23,771 nt of DNA from Coptodactyla brooksi (GCA_033557675.1 JAWQRM010000353.1:1-23771), one strand, 5' to 3'. Counted from the first letter of the stretch, positions 1-9,979 are shown. The notes: generated by a model from the sequence alone, not told the origin. Made by a program: numbers and translations.

Positions 1-320
1 AACCACAATAATTAAAAATATTTCAATAACAAAACAATTCACAATACAATACACCAACTATTTCATACAGGAGATATATTGAGCATGGAGTGAGGTATCT
101 GCGCACAGAACGAAGGGCTCTGTAGGCAGCCCCTCTGTATACCCAAATAAATGCACTTCAACCATAAAATAAATCCTTTTTCTCAAGTCAAGTAAGAAAT
201 GTCGAAAAAACATTTTTTTTTAATAATCCGCTAATCCTAACTTTTCCTCTATGAAAAAAAGTATTTGTTCGATTTTTTCTAAATAACTTAATTACAAATA
301 CATGTTGAATTCATAATTGT
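1..320. other. AT-rich flank, no gene seen
   Basis: No coding frame or RNA gene is recognised here. It lies immediately upstream of the hAT transposase remains, so the 5' end and terminal inverted repeat of that element should fall in it. I could not pick out a convincing hAT terminal repeat or an 8-bp target duplication by eye. Confidence 0.4.
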
Positions 321-1815
321 ATGATTTGCACAAAATTAATTATCGCCTTAAAACCAGAACTGGCGTACTTTATACGCTTACGCGCTCGCTCGACGGTTAA
401 GTTTGGATTCTCATGGACTGGAGATGAAAATGAGCCTATTCCACTTTGCGTCGTTTGTTTTGAAAATCTAACAAACGAAAGCATGAAACCATCCAACTTA
501 AAGCGCCATTTTGAGACAAACGATAATCAGTACAAAGATAAACCCACAGATTTTTTGAAAATAAATTTAAATATTTAAATCAGTTTCGAAAAGTAATGCG
601 GAGTTTGACAGGAGGTGACAATCAAAAAATACTAGAAGTTTCCTATCGCGTGTCGCTTTTAATTGTGAAATGTAGGGCAGCGGCAAAATTTTAATCAGGC
701 CTGTAGCTAAGATGATGGCAGAAGTAATGATAGGAGATAGAGCGAAACAAGCTTTTGACAGTGTTCCTCTCTCAAATAATACAGTTCATCGACGAATCAT
801 TGATATATCTAATAATGTGAAACAGATGTTATTATCTGATATTTCTCAAAGTCGTTATTATACATTGCAAGTCGATGAGTCCACTGATATTGCGAATTTT
901 GCAAATCTTATAGCGTTTTTTAAATTCGAAAAAAAATCAAGAAATGCATGACGACTTTTTATTTTCCAGCCTTTATTAGGTCACACAACAGGAGAAGATA
1001 TCTTTAATATTATGAATAAATTTATGCAAAAGAACAAAATTGATTGGAATAGATGTGTTCGAATAAACACATATGGAACAAAAAGTATGGTCGGAAACAA
1101 TAAAGGACTCGTTGCAAGAATTCAAAATGTTGCCCAAAATATCATATTCACATATTGTTGCATACGCAGAGAGGCTTTGGCAACACGTAAGCTGCCCGCT
1201 GATATACAGAAAGCTCTGGATGAAAGCGTGAAAATCATCAACTACATTAAAAACCGCCTTTTGAATGCACGACTTTTTTCGCAAATATGTGAAGAAATGG
1301 AAAGTAGTCATACCCAGCTTCTTTTCGGACTTCTTTTGAACGCTGCCATGGCAAAACCAAATTTATGGCAAAAGAGAGCTGGTAATGGAGAGGTAGACTC
1401 GTTTCCTTTTTTTCAGGAGTTGGGTTGCAAACTATTCATTTGGAGAGTTTGCAAGTGGGCTTGAAAAACTATTTAAAAATATTGAATGGATAAGATTAGA
1501 CCCGTTAACATTAACACAACATCCATGCCAAAAAGTTTGTCGTATGCGGAAGAAGAGCAATTGTTGAAATTGGCTTCAGAAGAATTCTTGAAAAATAAGC
1601 ATAAGGAGTGTACCTTAACATCATTCTGGTTACAAATGCAACATGTGTATCCGGTTTTAACAGAAAAAGTTCTGATCATCTTGACATTTCCAACTTCATA
1701 TTTATGTGAAGTTGCTTTTTCAGCATTTGTAGACATTAAGTCGAAAAAAAGAACAGAATATTGGACGTGGAACCGCATCTCAGATTAAAATTAACAACCA
1801 GGGAATCAAAATTAT
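321..1815 (+). pseudogene. hAT transposase pseudogene (ZBED5/SCAND3-like, BED finger type)
   Basis: Cut-and-paste hAT transposase, broken by stops and frameshifts. Blocks appear in family order across several frames. First comes a BED zinc-finger segment (321-578) with the C-x2-C at PLCVVCF and the family phrase MKPSNLKRHF; the second zinc His is replaced (HFETN for the usual HxxxH). Next is a linker (about 595-700, SYRVSLLIVKC), then VPLSNNTVHRRI (about 763-798) and the first catalytic Asp in QVDESTD (874-876). The block equivalent to family TDGAKSMVG follows, but reads NTYGTKSMVG, with Tyr at 1072-1074 for the catalytic Asp. Then come REALATRKLP and LFSQICEEMESS (about 1170-1310). The C-terminal dimerisation region, FPTSYLCEVAFSAF with its Glu, is at about 1687-1730, and it continues in another frame as LDVEPHLRLKL to about 1815. 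The middle, between about 1330 and 1480, is eroded and probably shortened. Family assignment is from motif recognition and is firm. The element cannot encode active protein. Confidence 0.9.
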
Positions 1816-1877
1816 GACGATCCATAATCATAATTTGTCATCTCACCACAAACAATTTCGCCCTTCTCATTTATCCA

Positions 1878-1883
1878 AATAAA
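1878..1883 (+). promoter_or_regulatory. Candidate poly(A) signal of the hAT element
   Basis: An AATAAA hexamer lies about 60 bases past the last recognisable transposase codon, where a poly(A) signal would be expected. Such hexamers are frequent by chance in AT-rich DNA, so this is a positional inference only. Confidence 0.3.
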
Positions 1884-1976
1884 TGTTATTTGTAACATAA
1901 CTTTTATTTATATCTACGTACCAAAAAAAGAAAAAATAAATATATTTTAATTGTTGTACCGCACTTTGCAGTAAAT

Positions 1977-2275
1977 GTGCCGGAGTTCTTAGATACCACG
2001 TACCCTGGTAGATGGATAGGACGGGGCGGCATATTTCCATAGCCAGCTAGATCGCTAGATTTAACTTGCCTGGACTTTTATCTGTGGGGCTGAGTGAAAG
2101 ATATAATTTTAGAACTAGAACCACTACAAGGGATAACATAATTGGGCGAATAAGGGACTGTCTGCAAACTATTTCAATGGCAGAAGTAGAGACCGCAGTT
2201 TGGTCTACATAGGAAAGAATGAATCAGCGCATTAAAAATGATGAACGACAGTTCGAACATTTAGGATACCATTAA
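1977..2275 (+). pseudogene. Tc1/mariner-superfamily transposase, C-terminal fragment (DUF4817/DDE_3 insect type)
   Basis: The last roughly 100 codons of an insect transposase of the kind that has an N-terminal DUF4817 helix-turn-helix and a DDE_3 catalytic domain. Read in frame from 1977, the pieces are TTYPGRWIGRGG, then PARSLDLTCLDFYLWG, which corresponds to the family block SPDLTPLDFFLWG holding the third catalytic acid. VKDIILELEP follows. A frameshift near 2120 leads to IRDCLQTISMAEVE and the typical ending ERMNQRI...FEHLGYH, then TAA at 2273-2275. Internal stops occur at several codons (two between GRGG and VKD, one before ERMNQ). The N-terminal and first catalytic parts are missing. 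It sits between the hAT remains and the Gypsy element. Assignment to the superfamily is sure; the exact family is not. Confidence 0.82.
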
Positions 2276-2975
2276 TTAGATTGCGATAACTAATTGTAAA
2301 TTGTTTCCGAAGTTCCATAAATCTTTTACATGTTCAGTCATTGCGGATTCTCGAGTTACAGATATAGATAATGTTACTTGTTTTATTAATATCTTCGATT
2401 AGGAAGAAGATAGGAAGTTGCGATTTGCCCTGACTTTTTAAGAATTAAGAAGGAGCAGCACCAGTGTCAGGTCTCTCGTTAATTTTACTATCATAAGGTT
2501 TTATAAATCCGCGATTTCTACCTGTTATTGACCCTTTCTCCGAGGGTACTTTATAAGATCTATTCTTTAAATGATTTAAAACTAAACTCGTGTCCAGGTG
2601 CCTTTAGGCTTAATTTGAATATAATTTGAACAAATATACATTTGCTTCTGGTTTTAACACAGGTAAGTTTTTTTACTTCTGGATTATTATAGTATTGCCG
2701 TTATTGTGCCTGTCCTAATTTATTTGATTCGCCTTAGTTCTTAATGGTTTTCATTCTTAATGAAGTGCTGTTACACGATATAGCAGATCAAAGTCTTCTA
2801 TTCATTAATAATTCTGCTGGTGAAATCTTTCCCATTACGAGTGCATTTCTATAATGTAGTAAAGCCAATGACATATTTTTACTTTCCTCCAACAATTTTT
2901 TAAACATTTTCTTTATAATTTGCCTCTCTGCCTTGCCGTTAGACTGTACATAAGTAGGTGTTCAACACAAAAAAA

Positions 2976-3010
2976 CGTGATTAAACTGCCAATCGTGATT
3001 AAACTGCCAA
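2976..3010. repeat. 18-bp tandem duplication in Gypsy integrase
   Basis: The unit cgtgattaaactgccaat occurs twice head to tail at 2976-2993 and 2994-3010; the last base of copy 2 differs. Eighteen bases equals six codons, so it keeps frame within the dead integrase region. Confidence 0.85.
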
Positions 3011-4065
3011 AAAGAACAAATCTATCTTTTAATACCGGAATGACTCTATTAGCAGTTGTTTTTTTGCTGTACACTCATTGTATCAACATATTTAGTATAA
3101 TAATCAACAATCAGAACATATTTTTCACCATTAAATTACAAAAACATCACATCCCAATTTATTTAAAAAACACATGACGCTGTGACACTTTTTCTCTAAT
3201 TTCACTTGCCATCTGCAGCCAAAATATTAAATTTTCAGCTAATTGTATGCATTTGTTTGCTCCTAAATGATTCTAATGTATATTTTCTAGCATTTCTGAT
3301 CTTATACTGGATGGAACTACAATGCTGGTACCTTTGCAGAAGTTTCATTAATTATACATAAATCACTCTTCTATGGGTAATACATTTTAAGGGTGTTTGG
3401 TGCTTTTTCATTATTATTTGGACAACCTTTCAAAATTATTTTTTAAATAGTTGTAATTGTATATATTTCACCGTTTCTGTTCTAAACTGTTGTATTCTAT
3501 CAGAAGATGCGTTAATTTCATGCGTCATAAGACATATTTGAGACTATATCTCCGTTTCTAAATTCGTCTTGTAAAGATTATTTTCTGAATTTGAAGTAAC
3601 ATCCTCTGCAATTTTGCGAGACATTTGTTTAGTGTTTTTTTTTTGAAAATTCAAATTAGAAGTTGATGGTCAATTTCCACTAATATCCTTTTTACATATA
3701 TGTTTTGGTAAAATTTCTCTGGGCCAAAGCATATTGCTAATAACTCTGCTTATATTTGTGCATACCACATTTGGGTTTCAGTCATTGCTTTAGAGGCAAA
3801 CGCACATGGTAGTCTATTCTATAGTAATATTGCCCCCAGGCCTCATTTAGATGTATCCTGACAATACAAGTATTGCAAAACTGGTTCAGCAATTAACCTA
3901 CGCTTTATACACTCTAAAGCAGTTTTTCCTGTTATTCGTGCTATCCAAATTCGTTTTCATTTTTTAGCAATGCGTCTTAAATGAGTCGTTTCCTCTGAAA
4001 AAAATGGTACGAATTTGTTTTTAAAAAAATATACTAAACAACCTCTGAATGTCATGTACATTTTG

Positions 4066-4089
4066 GGGAGTTGGAATGGGAGTTGGAAT
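4066..4089. repeat. 12-bp tandem duplication in Gypsy pol
   Basis: The unit gggagttggaat occurs at 4066-4077 and again at 4078-4089 without a gap, between the RT and RNase H parts of the Gypsy pseudogene. Confidence 0.85.
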
Positions 4090-4406
4090 GTCAAGTATGG
4101 CTTATATTTTTGATTGATTCGGAGTGACTCTCTCTTTGCTAAATATGTATGCTATGTATTCAACTTTCGATAAACCGAATCTGCATTTAGACATATTGAA
4201 TTGAACCTCTGTTCTTAGCAATTTCTAATGCTCTTTCTAGTCTTTTATCATGTTCTGTTTACGTTTTTCCCCATATTAGTATTTCATCAATATATACTTC
4301 AGTACCCTTTCCTTCAAATAAGTCTCGAAATCTGTTCTGGAACACCTCTGAGTCGATTTGACACCATATGGCAACTTTGAAAATTTAAATACTCCAAATG
4401 ACTTTG

Positions 4407-4438
4407 TTATCAGGGGTTGAACTTTTTTATCAGGGGTT
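4407..4438. repeat. Short direct repeat in Gypsy RT
   Basis: The unit ttatcaggggtt occurs twice, starting at about 4407 and again at about 4427, separated by a few bases. It falls in the RT region and disrupts the normal spacing between RT motifs. Confidence 0.7.
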
Positions 4439-4624
4439 TTATCAGAACTATCTAATAAAATCCTTTGTTTGCATTTAGAGTACTAAAGATTATGTTTTTT
4501 TTTGTGGCTTTATTTAGTTCTTTAGGATTCAAGACATATTCCAAGATATTTTGAAATTATTTTCATTTTTTCTAGTTCGACTAGAGTATTCTTTACATCA
4601 TATTGTAAAGGCTATGCTACTTTT

Positions 4625-4650
4625 CTAATGGGTTGAACTAATGGGTTGAA
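4625..4650. repeat. 13-bp tandem duplication in Gypsy RT
   Basis: The unit ctaatgggttgaa is perfectly repeated head to tail at 4625-4637 and 4638-4650, near the N-terminal end of RT. Thirteen bases shifts the reading frame, so this duplication itself is a knockout lesson in the copy. Confidence 0.85.
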
Positions 4651-5214
4651 GCTTCAGCACCCCACGCTACCTTTATGTGATGAGAATCGCCTTTCATGCA
4701 TCCTATTCCTTCAAAAACGTTTTTGTAGTTTTCTATTAATGTCTCCCAAGAATTTTGTGAAATTAAATTTACTGTCTTTATTATTTCTAAGTCACAAGAT
4801 GATTTTAGTCCTGATATATTCTCTGTATTTGAATTGACAATAAAAAGCGATATTGTGAATTTTTTATTTCCATTCTTGAACTCCAATATTTCTTTTCCTA
4901 CCATCTGCAAGTACTGCCCTGTATAAGATTTGAACTTACGTTAACTACTGATCCACTGTCAGTTTTGAATATCAACGGTTTCTCATTTACTATTAATTTT
5001 GTCAGCCAATGATTCTCTGAATTTGAAATGGAATCAATGCCTTTAATCTCAATAATTCCCACAAACATGTACATAACCAGTAATGCTTACAGCATCGGTT
5101 GCACTTATTAAAGCTTTGGCTCTGTCTGAATTAGTTTCAACATCTTGAACGGCATTTATCTTGTTATTTTTACACTTACTACATACTCTATAGAAATGAC
5201 TTTTTGTTTTGTAA

Positions 5215-5831
5215 TAGTCACATACCTATCCAAATGCCGAACATGCATTTATCCGATTTCTGTTTGTAATTATCTTTTTTCTTTACCACATCTACTTCGT
5301 CTGGTATTCCGGAGATTGTCTCCATCACCCTGCACCCCTCCTGCACTTTTTCCATGACGAAACATATTTCTTCTGCTTTTTCTATGGTATTTCGATCATC
5401 CTGGAGTAGTTTCTGTCGAATGTTGGAACTAGATATCACACAGATTATCATTGCCTTTACCATGTCGTCTTTCATGTCTTTGGCTTGCTGTATTAGTTCT
5501 ATGATAAACTGTTCCATTCTCTGTCCTGGTTGCTGTTCATACGTGAAAACAGATATCTTTGACAGTTAGTATTTTCCTTGGGTAGAAAATGCGACTTGAA
5601 TTTACGTAGAACGTCCACTTTATCCTTATCGGTCTCTTCTAATGAACATGTGCAATAAATCTTGAAAGTGTCCTCTCCTACATAATGTAGAAGCTGCGCA
5701 CACTCTACTTTTTGCCTCTTATGCACTAGTTCACTGGCGACGAGATAATTCCCAAAGCGTGGCCGTCATGTTAATCAGTTTTCTGCCACGTTTCCTTACA
5801 ACTTTATAGGTGCGATGCCTTTTTCTGCCAT
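5215..5831 (-). pseudogene. Gypsy gag pseudogene
   Basis: Retrotransposon capsid-nucleocapsid protein that would package element RNA in the cytoplasm. The start is taken at the ATG whose complement is 5829-5831, giving MAEKGIAPIKL, a usual opening for insect Gypsy gag; a stop follows after 11 codons. After a damaged stretch it resumes as YLVASELVHKRQKVECAQLL, then LHYVGEDTFKIY and FKSHFLPKENTNCQRYLFSR. A second frame continues with FIIELIQQAKDMKDDMVKAM and IEKAEEICFVMEKVQ. These match the gag order: a LxxxGxEA-like helix, a PxxNxxxERYxF block, then a K-D-x-M-V-x-x-M/I-I block. The zinc knuckle after it, at about 5165-5255, is decayed: one Cys near KCMFG and a SHFYRVCSKC remnant in another frame. 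Confidence 0.85.
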
Positions 5832-6055
5832 TCTTTCCTCTTTGTAATTACGTACAATTAGTCTAGTGCACTGACTTTGATCGACTTTTTCTTGCACGTT
5901 GGTTCACTCGATAGTAATCTTAACATATATCTAACTTCTACTCGAGATGTAGGTTGCCTAACCTCTCTACATACCCTAGATTGCATTAATAGTATTTGTA
6001 TAGAGTATCAATAGAACATAACCCATTACAATTCAAATTATTGCTAAGATTATTA
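5832..6055. other. Gap between Gypsy gag and the next open frame
   Basis: This is where the Gypsy leader and 5' LTR would lie. I see no LTR match to 2280-2460 and no primer-binding site. No other feature is supported. Confidence 0.35.
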
Positions 6056-6445
6056 TTATAGAGACAATAAAAGTATAAAATAGTGACATAAAAGTGATAC
6101 TTGCGTAGACATATCCACCAAATAGCAAAATTTGCGTCGTATAATTTTGGAGAATTTACATTTCATTAACCGCACATGTCGAAATCCAAATATTTGCCCT
6201 AAAATTCCAAGAGCTTCGGGCAGACGTCGGAAGAGTACCTTCCTCCCCCACTGTCGTATGAACGGGAGTTCCCCTAACCTTACAAAGCCGCTCACGTCAG
6301 CGGCGACGCAAATTCGATCGGCGAGCTCAAGGAGGCTAATTTCATCATCCATTTCACGCCAAATTCTCATTGAAAAATAGGTAGTCACATAGTGAAAAAC
6401 ATATTTGTCCAGATATTTGTATTTATTAAATAAAATCGGAAACAC
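6056..6445 (-). CDS. Unassigned 129-codon open frame in a GC- and CpG-rich island
   Basis: A continuous minus-strand frame of 129 codons that I do not recognise. Its centre reads EMDDEISLLELADRICVAAD and GFVRLGELPFIRQWGRKVLF, an ordinary soluble-protein composition without clear motifs. The N-terminal 25 residues are rich in Tyr, Phe and Lys and the C-terminal end is hydrophobic; both ends come from AT-rich DNA and may not be coding. The stretch at about 6190-6360 is clearly richer in G+C and in CG dinucleotides than its surroundings. An 82-codon frame also runs through it on the plus strand (6132-6380), so either strand or neither may be coding. It could be an exon, a fragment of another repeat, or a chance frame favoured by few A/T-rich stops. 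It lies between the Gypsy 5' side and the LINE 3' end. Confidence 0.22.
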   Translation of the reverse strand: MFPILFNKYKYLDKYVFHYVTTYFSMRIWREMDDEISLLELADRICVAADVSGFVRLGELPFIRQWGRKVLFRRLPEALGILGQIFGFRHVRLMKCKFSKIIRRKFCYLVDMSTQVSLLCHYFILLLSL

Positions 6446-6574
6446 ATATGCATTATTTGTGTGCTAGTTATTTAGTTGGCGATATATAGGTTGATGCAAA
6501 TGGTTGATGCTTCGGTGTGGTAATAAATTTGAAAATACGATTTGGAGTATTCATATGTGGTGCTTGTTTATACT

Positions 6575-9084
6575 TTACTTTACTTAATCCTTGTGCCTTT
6601 CTACTCTTGTGGGTGTAAGGCATGTGGAGTTGAGTGTATTATATCTGTATTTTGCACTTTTCACTCCATCTCATTCTATCCTGCGTGACTTGCTGTACTT
6701 CCTCCCATTTTAATCCTTTACTCTTCACCGCATTCCTCACGTCCTCCAGCCATGTTTTCCTGGATCTGACTGTCCTTTCCTCCAGCATTCTTTTCACATG
6801 GCTTTACCATCTCAATTGGACTTCTTCAATTGCTTCTACTACTAGTCTTAGCTCCAATTTTTCTCTAAATGTTGCGTTCTTAATCTTGTCCATTCTTGCA
6901 TTTTTCTTATAAATCTCATTTCTGTAGCTGTTATCTTTTTTATCTGTTTTTCTTCTTCGGAATATCTTTCTTCCCAAGAAACGTACTCTTTATACTGTTA
7001 AGCAGTCTTCCCCCTGCTGTTCTTCTCTCTACTATTTTCTCAATTATTCTTCCATCTTCCGTCAGCATTGATGCCAAGTGCTTAAATTGCTATACTTGGT
7101 CTAATTTTTCCTCGTCTATCCTTACTGCATGTTGTACCTGCTTTCTTCCCACTATGATAACCTTTGTTTTTTCTTTCTTGATCCACATATTTACTTTCCT
7201 AAGGAACTTCTTGTATACTTGCATATTCGCATTCAGCGTTTTTGCATCTTTTGCAATAACAACCCTATCCTCCGCGTAGCACATATCTGATATCCCTATC
7301 TTTTTTGATTTTCTTATTTTCACTTGCTTCAAACCTATCCGAGGTGTTTTGTTTTGCTCTTACATAATTTGTTGTTTCTTTATATATACTTTGTGCTCCC
7401 TTTATTAAGATTTTTAGTATTCCTCTATTTTCCAGTATATCCCATATGTTTTCTCTCTTGATCCTGTCAAAGGCTTGTTGTCTTAATCTATAAAAACTTA
7501 AATGGGCCTCTTTACCTTGTTTTAATGTTTTTTCCCCCACCTGCCTCATTACAAAAATTGCATCATTTATGTCTCTCCTGGGAGAAAACCAAGCTGCATT
7601 TCTTCTAATGCATGTTCTAGTTTATCTCTCAGTCTTCTTTCTAATGTTCTAGTATATATTTTTAACACTGTGCTTGTTAAAGTTATTCCTCTATATTTTT
7701 ACAATCTTTTGTGTCTCCTTTCTTATATACAGGCGTTATAATGCATGTTGTCCTATCTTTAGGTGTTTTGTCCTTCATTACCATTACCGTTTTTAAGTTC
7801 CTCTATGGCTGTATCTGCGAAAGTTTTCATCATGTCTCTTGTTATTTTGTCATGACCAGGTGGTGTTCCTAATTTTAGTGCAGTAATTGCTTCTTTTACT
7901 TCTTTTACGGTTATTTCTTCCATTTGTATTATTTATGTTCCTTATTCCGGTGTTGTATCTCTATATTGTTTTTTGGGATCTATGTTCTTCCCCTCTAATA
8001 ATTCTTTATAATATTCCCCCTAACTTTCCATAATTTTGTCAGCTTCTTTTATTACATTTCCCTCTTTAGCTTTTATGTTTGTTATTGTCTGTATCTTTTT
8101 CTTTCTCATATTCTTCATTATACCAAAAAAAAAAAAGATTCTGGTTATCTTTGTACGCGATTTCCTTTTTCTTACCTACCGTACTATAAAAATTACATCA
8201 TTCACGCCTCTTCCTGGGCGAAAACCAAACTGTGTTTCTTCTAATGTACCTTCTAGTTTATCTCTCAGTCTTCTTTCTGGTGTTCTAGTGTATATTTTTA
8301 GGACTTCCCCTTTAATAATTCTTTATAGTATTTGCTCCATCATTTCATAATTTTATCATCTTCCTTTGTTATATTTTCCTTTTTATCCTTTACATTTGTT
8401 ATTGTCTGTAGCTTTTTTTGCTTACAGATTATATTCTTCATTACATCAAAAAATAGTTTCTGGGTATCTTTGTACGCAATTTCCTTTTCCTTACCTACCT
8501 CACTATAAAAATTACATCATTTACGCCTCTTCCTGGGAGAAACTTAAACTGCGCTTCTTCTAATATATGTTCTAGTTCATCTCTCAGTCTTCTTTCTAAT
8601 GTTCTAGTATATATTTTCAACACTGTGCTTGTTAAAGTTATTCCTCTATATTTTTACAATCTTTTGTGTCTCTTTTCTTATATACAGGCGTTATAATGCC
8701 TGTTGTACAATCCTTAAGCGTTTTGTCCTTCATTACCATGTTCATTATGCTTTTAAGTTCCTCTATGGCTGTATCTGGGAGAGTTTTCATCGTGTCTGTT
8801 GTTATTTTATCATGACCAGGTGCTGTTCCTAATTTTAGTGCAGTAATTCCTTCTTTTACTTCTTCTACAGTTATTTCTTCCATTTGTATTATTTATGCTC
8901 CTTGTTCCGGTGTTGTGTCTCCATATTGTTTTTTGGGATCTATGTCCTTTCCCTCTAATAATTCTTTATAATATTCCCTCAATACACCAGAAAAGAGATT
9001 CTGGTTATCTTTGTACGCGATTTCCATGCGTTCTTCAAATTCTTGCCACGATTTTCTTTTTTCTTCCTTTATTGTTCTTTTGAC
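6575..9084 (-). pseudogene. LINE reverse transcriptase pseudogene
   Basis: RT that would copy element RNA at the nicked target. The N-terminal block appears twice: EEITVEEVKEGITALKLGTA at 8883 downward, and a second copy EEITVKEVKEAITALKLGTP at about 7920 downward. Each is followed by PGHDKIT (family PGxDxIT), and the 8883 copy continues with GIITPVYKKRDTKDC. Then come QLGFLPGRDINDAIFVMRQV (about 7540-7610), QQAFDRIKRENIWDILENRG (family FxDxxKAFDxV; the first Asp is lost and a residue is inserted) and, at about 7265-7278, YAED for the family's YADD. KEKTKVIIVGRK and the K-x-LGS region follow, then the tail at about 6600-6770. Both catalytic motifs are damaged, and there are many stops and frameshifts. 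Confidence 0.87.
7561..9030. repeat. Tandem triplication within the LINE RT
   Basis: Three head-to-tail copies of one RT segment. Equivalent points fall at 7561, 8196 and 8515 (each 'catcatt' followed by a g/cctctnctggg block). Copy A (7561-8195) is the most complete. Copy B (8196-8514) lacks roughly 300 bases of the middle. Copy C (8515 to about 9030) lacks about 100 bases near its far end. A and C match closely over several hundred bases, for instance around ttaaagttattcctctat and tcatgaccaggtg. Each junction links the block coding the RQVGxK region to the one coding AYKDNQ, so the duplicated unit runs between those two points. Confidence 0.85.
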
Positions 9085-9660
9085 CTAAATTCCTTGTTGT
9101 CTGTATTCTTTATAATCTACAGTATTCTTTGTTTGTAAATATTTCTTCAATTTTTTCTTCTTATTTTTGACCGCTGTCTTCACTTCCTCTGTCCACCAGT
9201 TTGTCTTTTTCAAATCCTTATTTACTATGTTTGTTGAGCCACATATACTTTCCGCTGCCATTAGGATCGTATTCTTAAATTTCTTCCACCTTTCTTCTAC
9301 CTCCATTGATCCATTATTTGTGCTCAGCCTCTCCTTACACAGTCTTTGGTATTTTTTCACTCATTTCAATCTGTATTAGCCTATGACATCTAATTTTGGT
9401 TTGTAATATTCTGCGTTTATTTTCCTTCACCTTTTCTTGTCGTACTTTTAATACCATTTTTAGAAGGACCCCTGTTTACTTCAATATCTTTAACTTTTCG
9501 CCAGATATTTCTATGCATTAAAAAATAGTCAATATTGGATTTTCCTGACCACTCTGTGTTTACTTTCAATTTCTCTCGTGTCCTTTTTCTTTGTCACGGT
9601 CTTCGTCAGTTGTCCTCTCTCTCTCATTCTTCTCGTTTTTTTGACTTCGTGGACGTTGTA
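9085..9660 (-). pseudogene. LINE endonuclease end and EN-RT linker, degenerate
   Basis: At about 9465-9556 the minus strand reads EWSGKSNIDYFLMHRNIWRK followed by VKDIEVNRG. This matches the end of AP-type endonucleases of non-LTR elements (the S-x-I-D-Y block and the D-V-x-V-x-R-G strand). The SDH catalytic block that should follow is not legible. From 9360 to 9085 a 91-codon frame reads RWKKFKNTILMAAESICG and TNWWTEEVKTAVKNKKKKLK, the linker that joins endonuclease to RT in this group. The protein would nick target DNA for target-primed reverse transcription. Upstream endonuclease motifs are lost. Confidence 0.75.
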
Positions 9661-9781
9661 TTTCTTCTATGTTCTTTCAACTCCTCTTTTTCTCAACATC
9701 CCACTTATACTCCTTTCCCTCAATCGTGATTCTCCCATACAATTTCCCATTTGTGAACCAACATTTGAATTGTTTTCTGGT

Positions 9782-9979
9782 TCAAATTTCACTCGCGATA
9801 TTACAATCTTGGATTTTTATGAAATCCCCTTCCAATGTATTCATTCTCAGTTCGATTCTTTTCATATTTTCTTTCAATCTCCTATTTTCCTCTTTCAACG
9901 TATCATTTTCTTTTCTTAATTTCTTCATTTCATGATAGTATAACTTTTGATCCTGTTTCATTTCCTTTACATGCCCCAT
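9782..9979 (-). pseudogene. LINE ORF1-like coiled-coil fragment
   Basis: A 65-codon frame that begins MGHVKEMKQDQKLYYHEMKK and is then highly charged, with heptad-spaced Leu/Met/Ile (LRKENDTLKEENRRLKENM, ELRMNTLEGDF). This is a coiled coil as found in the oligomerising N-terminal part of non-LTR ORF1 or the leader of ORF2. It is co-oriented with and just upstream of the endonuclease remnant, which supports membership in the same element. It could be a truncated ORF1; the RNA-binding part is not seen. Confidence 0.6.

Larger units (their letters stand above)
2460..5130 (-). pseudogene. Gypsy pol pseudogene (protease, RT, RNase H, integrase)
   Basis: Polyprotein that would copy the element's RNA to DNA and integrate it. 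Protease is recognised by TDSGSVVNV at about 4940-4970, keeping the catalytic D-S-G. RT begins with ENYKNVFEGIGCM and HHIKVAWGAEA (about 4660-4740), continues with NPKELNKAT, and has the motif C region YIDEILIWG at about 4270-4300. There the family's second Asp of YxDD is Glu (4283-4285). RNase H is recognised by PVLQY, GLGAILL, PCAFASKAMTETQMWYAQI (about 3750-3890). Integrase blocks are YVLIVDYYTKYVDT (about 3070-3120) and a QRGKL...KICHWLYYIIEM remnant of the catalytic-core end. The C-terminal tail is RGFIKPYDSKINERPDTGA (about 2475-2540). Many stops and frame changes make it non-functional. Confidence 0.87.
2440..5831 (-). mobile_element. Degenerate Ty3/Gypsy LTR retrotransposon internal region
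   Basis: On the minus strand the pieces follow Gypsy order: gag, zinc knuckle, aspartic protease, RT, RNase H, integrase and the basic tail. All are interrupted by stops and frameshifts. No env-like frame is seen. Long terminal repeats, a primer-binding site and target duplications were looked for by eye at about 2280-2460 and 5832-6060 and were not found. The element may therefore be truncated, or its LTRs may be too decayed to see. It directly follows the Tc1/mariner fragment at the lower end. Confidence 0.88.
6560..9979 (-). mobile_element. Degenerate non-LTR retrotransposon with internal tandem triplication
   Basis: Minus-strand LINE-type element. In order from high to low coordinates it has a coiled-coil ORF1-like segment, an endonuclease C-terminal remnant, a linker with WWTEEVK, RT motifs, and a C-terminal tail ending near 6570. 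The tail has RKTWLEDVRNAVKSKGLKWE in place of the family's GRPRKTW-type block. The usual 3' end would be near 6530-6560; no poly(A) or clear target duplication was seen. A segment of RT is present three times (see separate entry). The clade is not assigned: the RT style with YAED/KTKVIIVGRK and the GRPRKTW-like tail is widespread in insects. Confidence 0.87.

Noticed and set aside
2280..6060. Search for paired Gypsy LTRs at about 2280-2460 and 5832-6060
   Set aside because: Only scattered short matches such as ctcgag were found; not enough for an LTR call.
6634..8563. Plus-strand hydrophobic frames across 6634-8563
   Set aside because: They are the complement of the LINE RT on the minus strand, with no motif of their own.
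9535..9935. Overlapping plus-strand open frames rich in Phe, Leu and Ser, looking like membrane proteins
   Set aside because: They are the reverse strand of the Lys/Glu/Arg-rich LINE coiled coil and endonuclease; the T-rich complement gives false hydrophobic frames.
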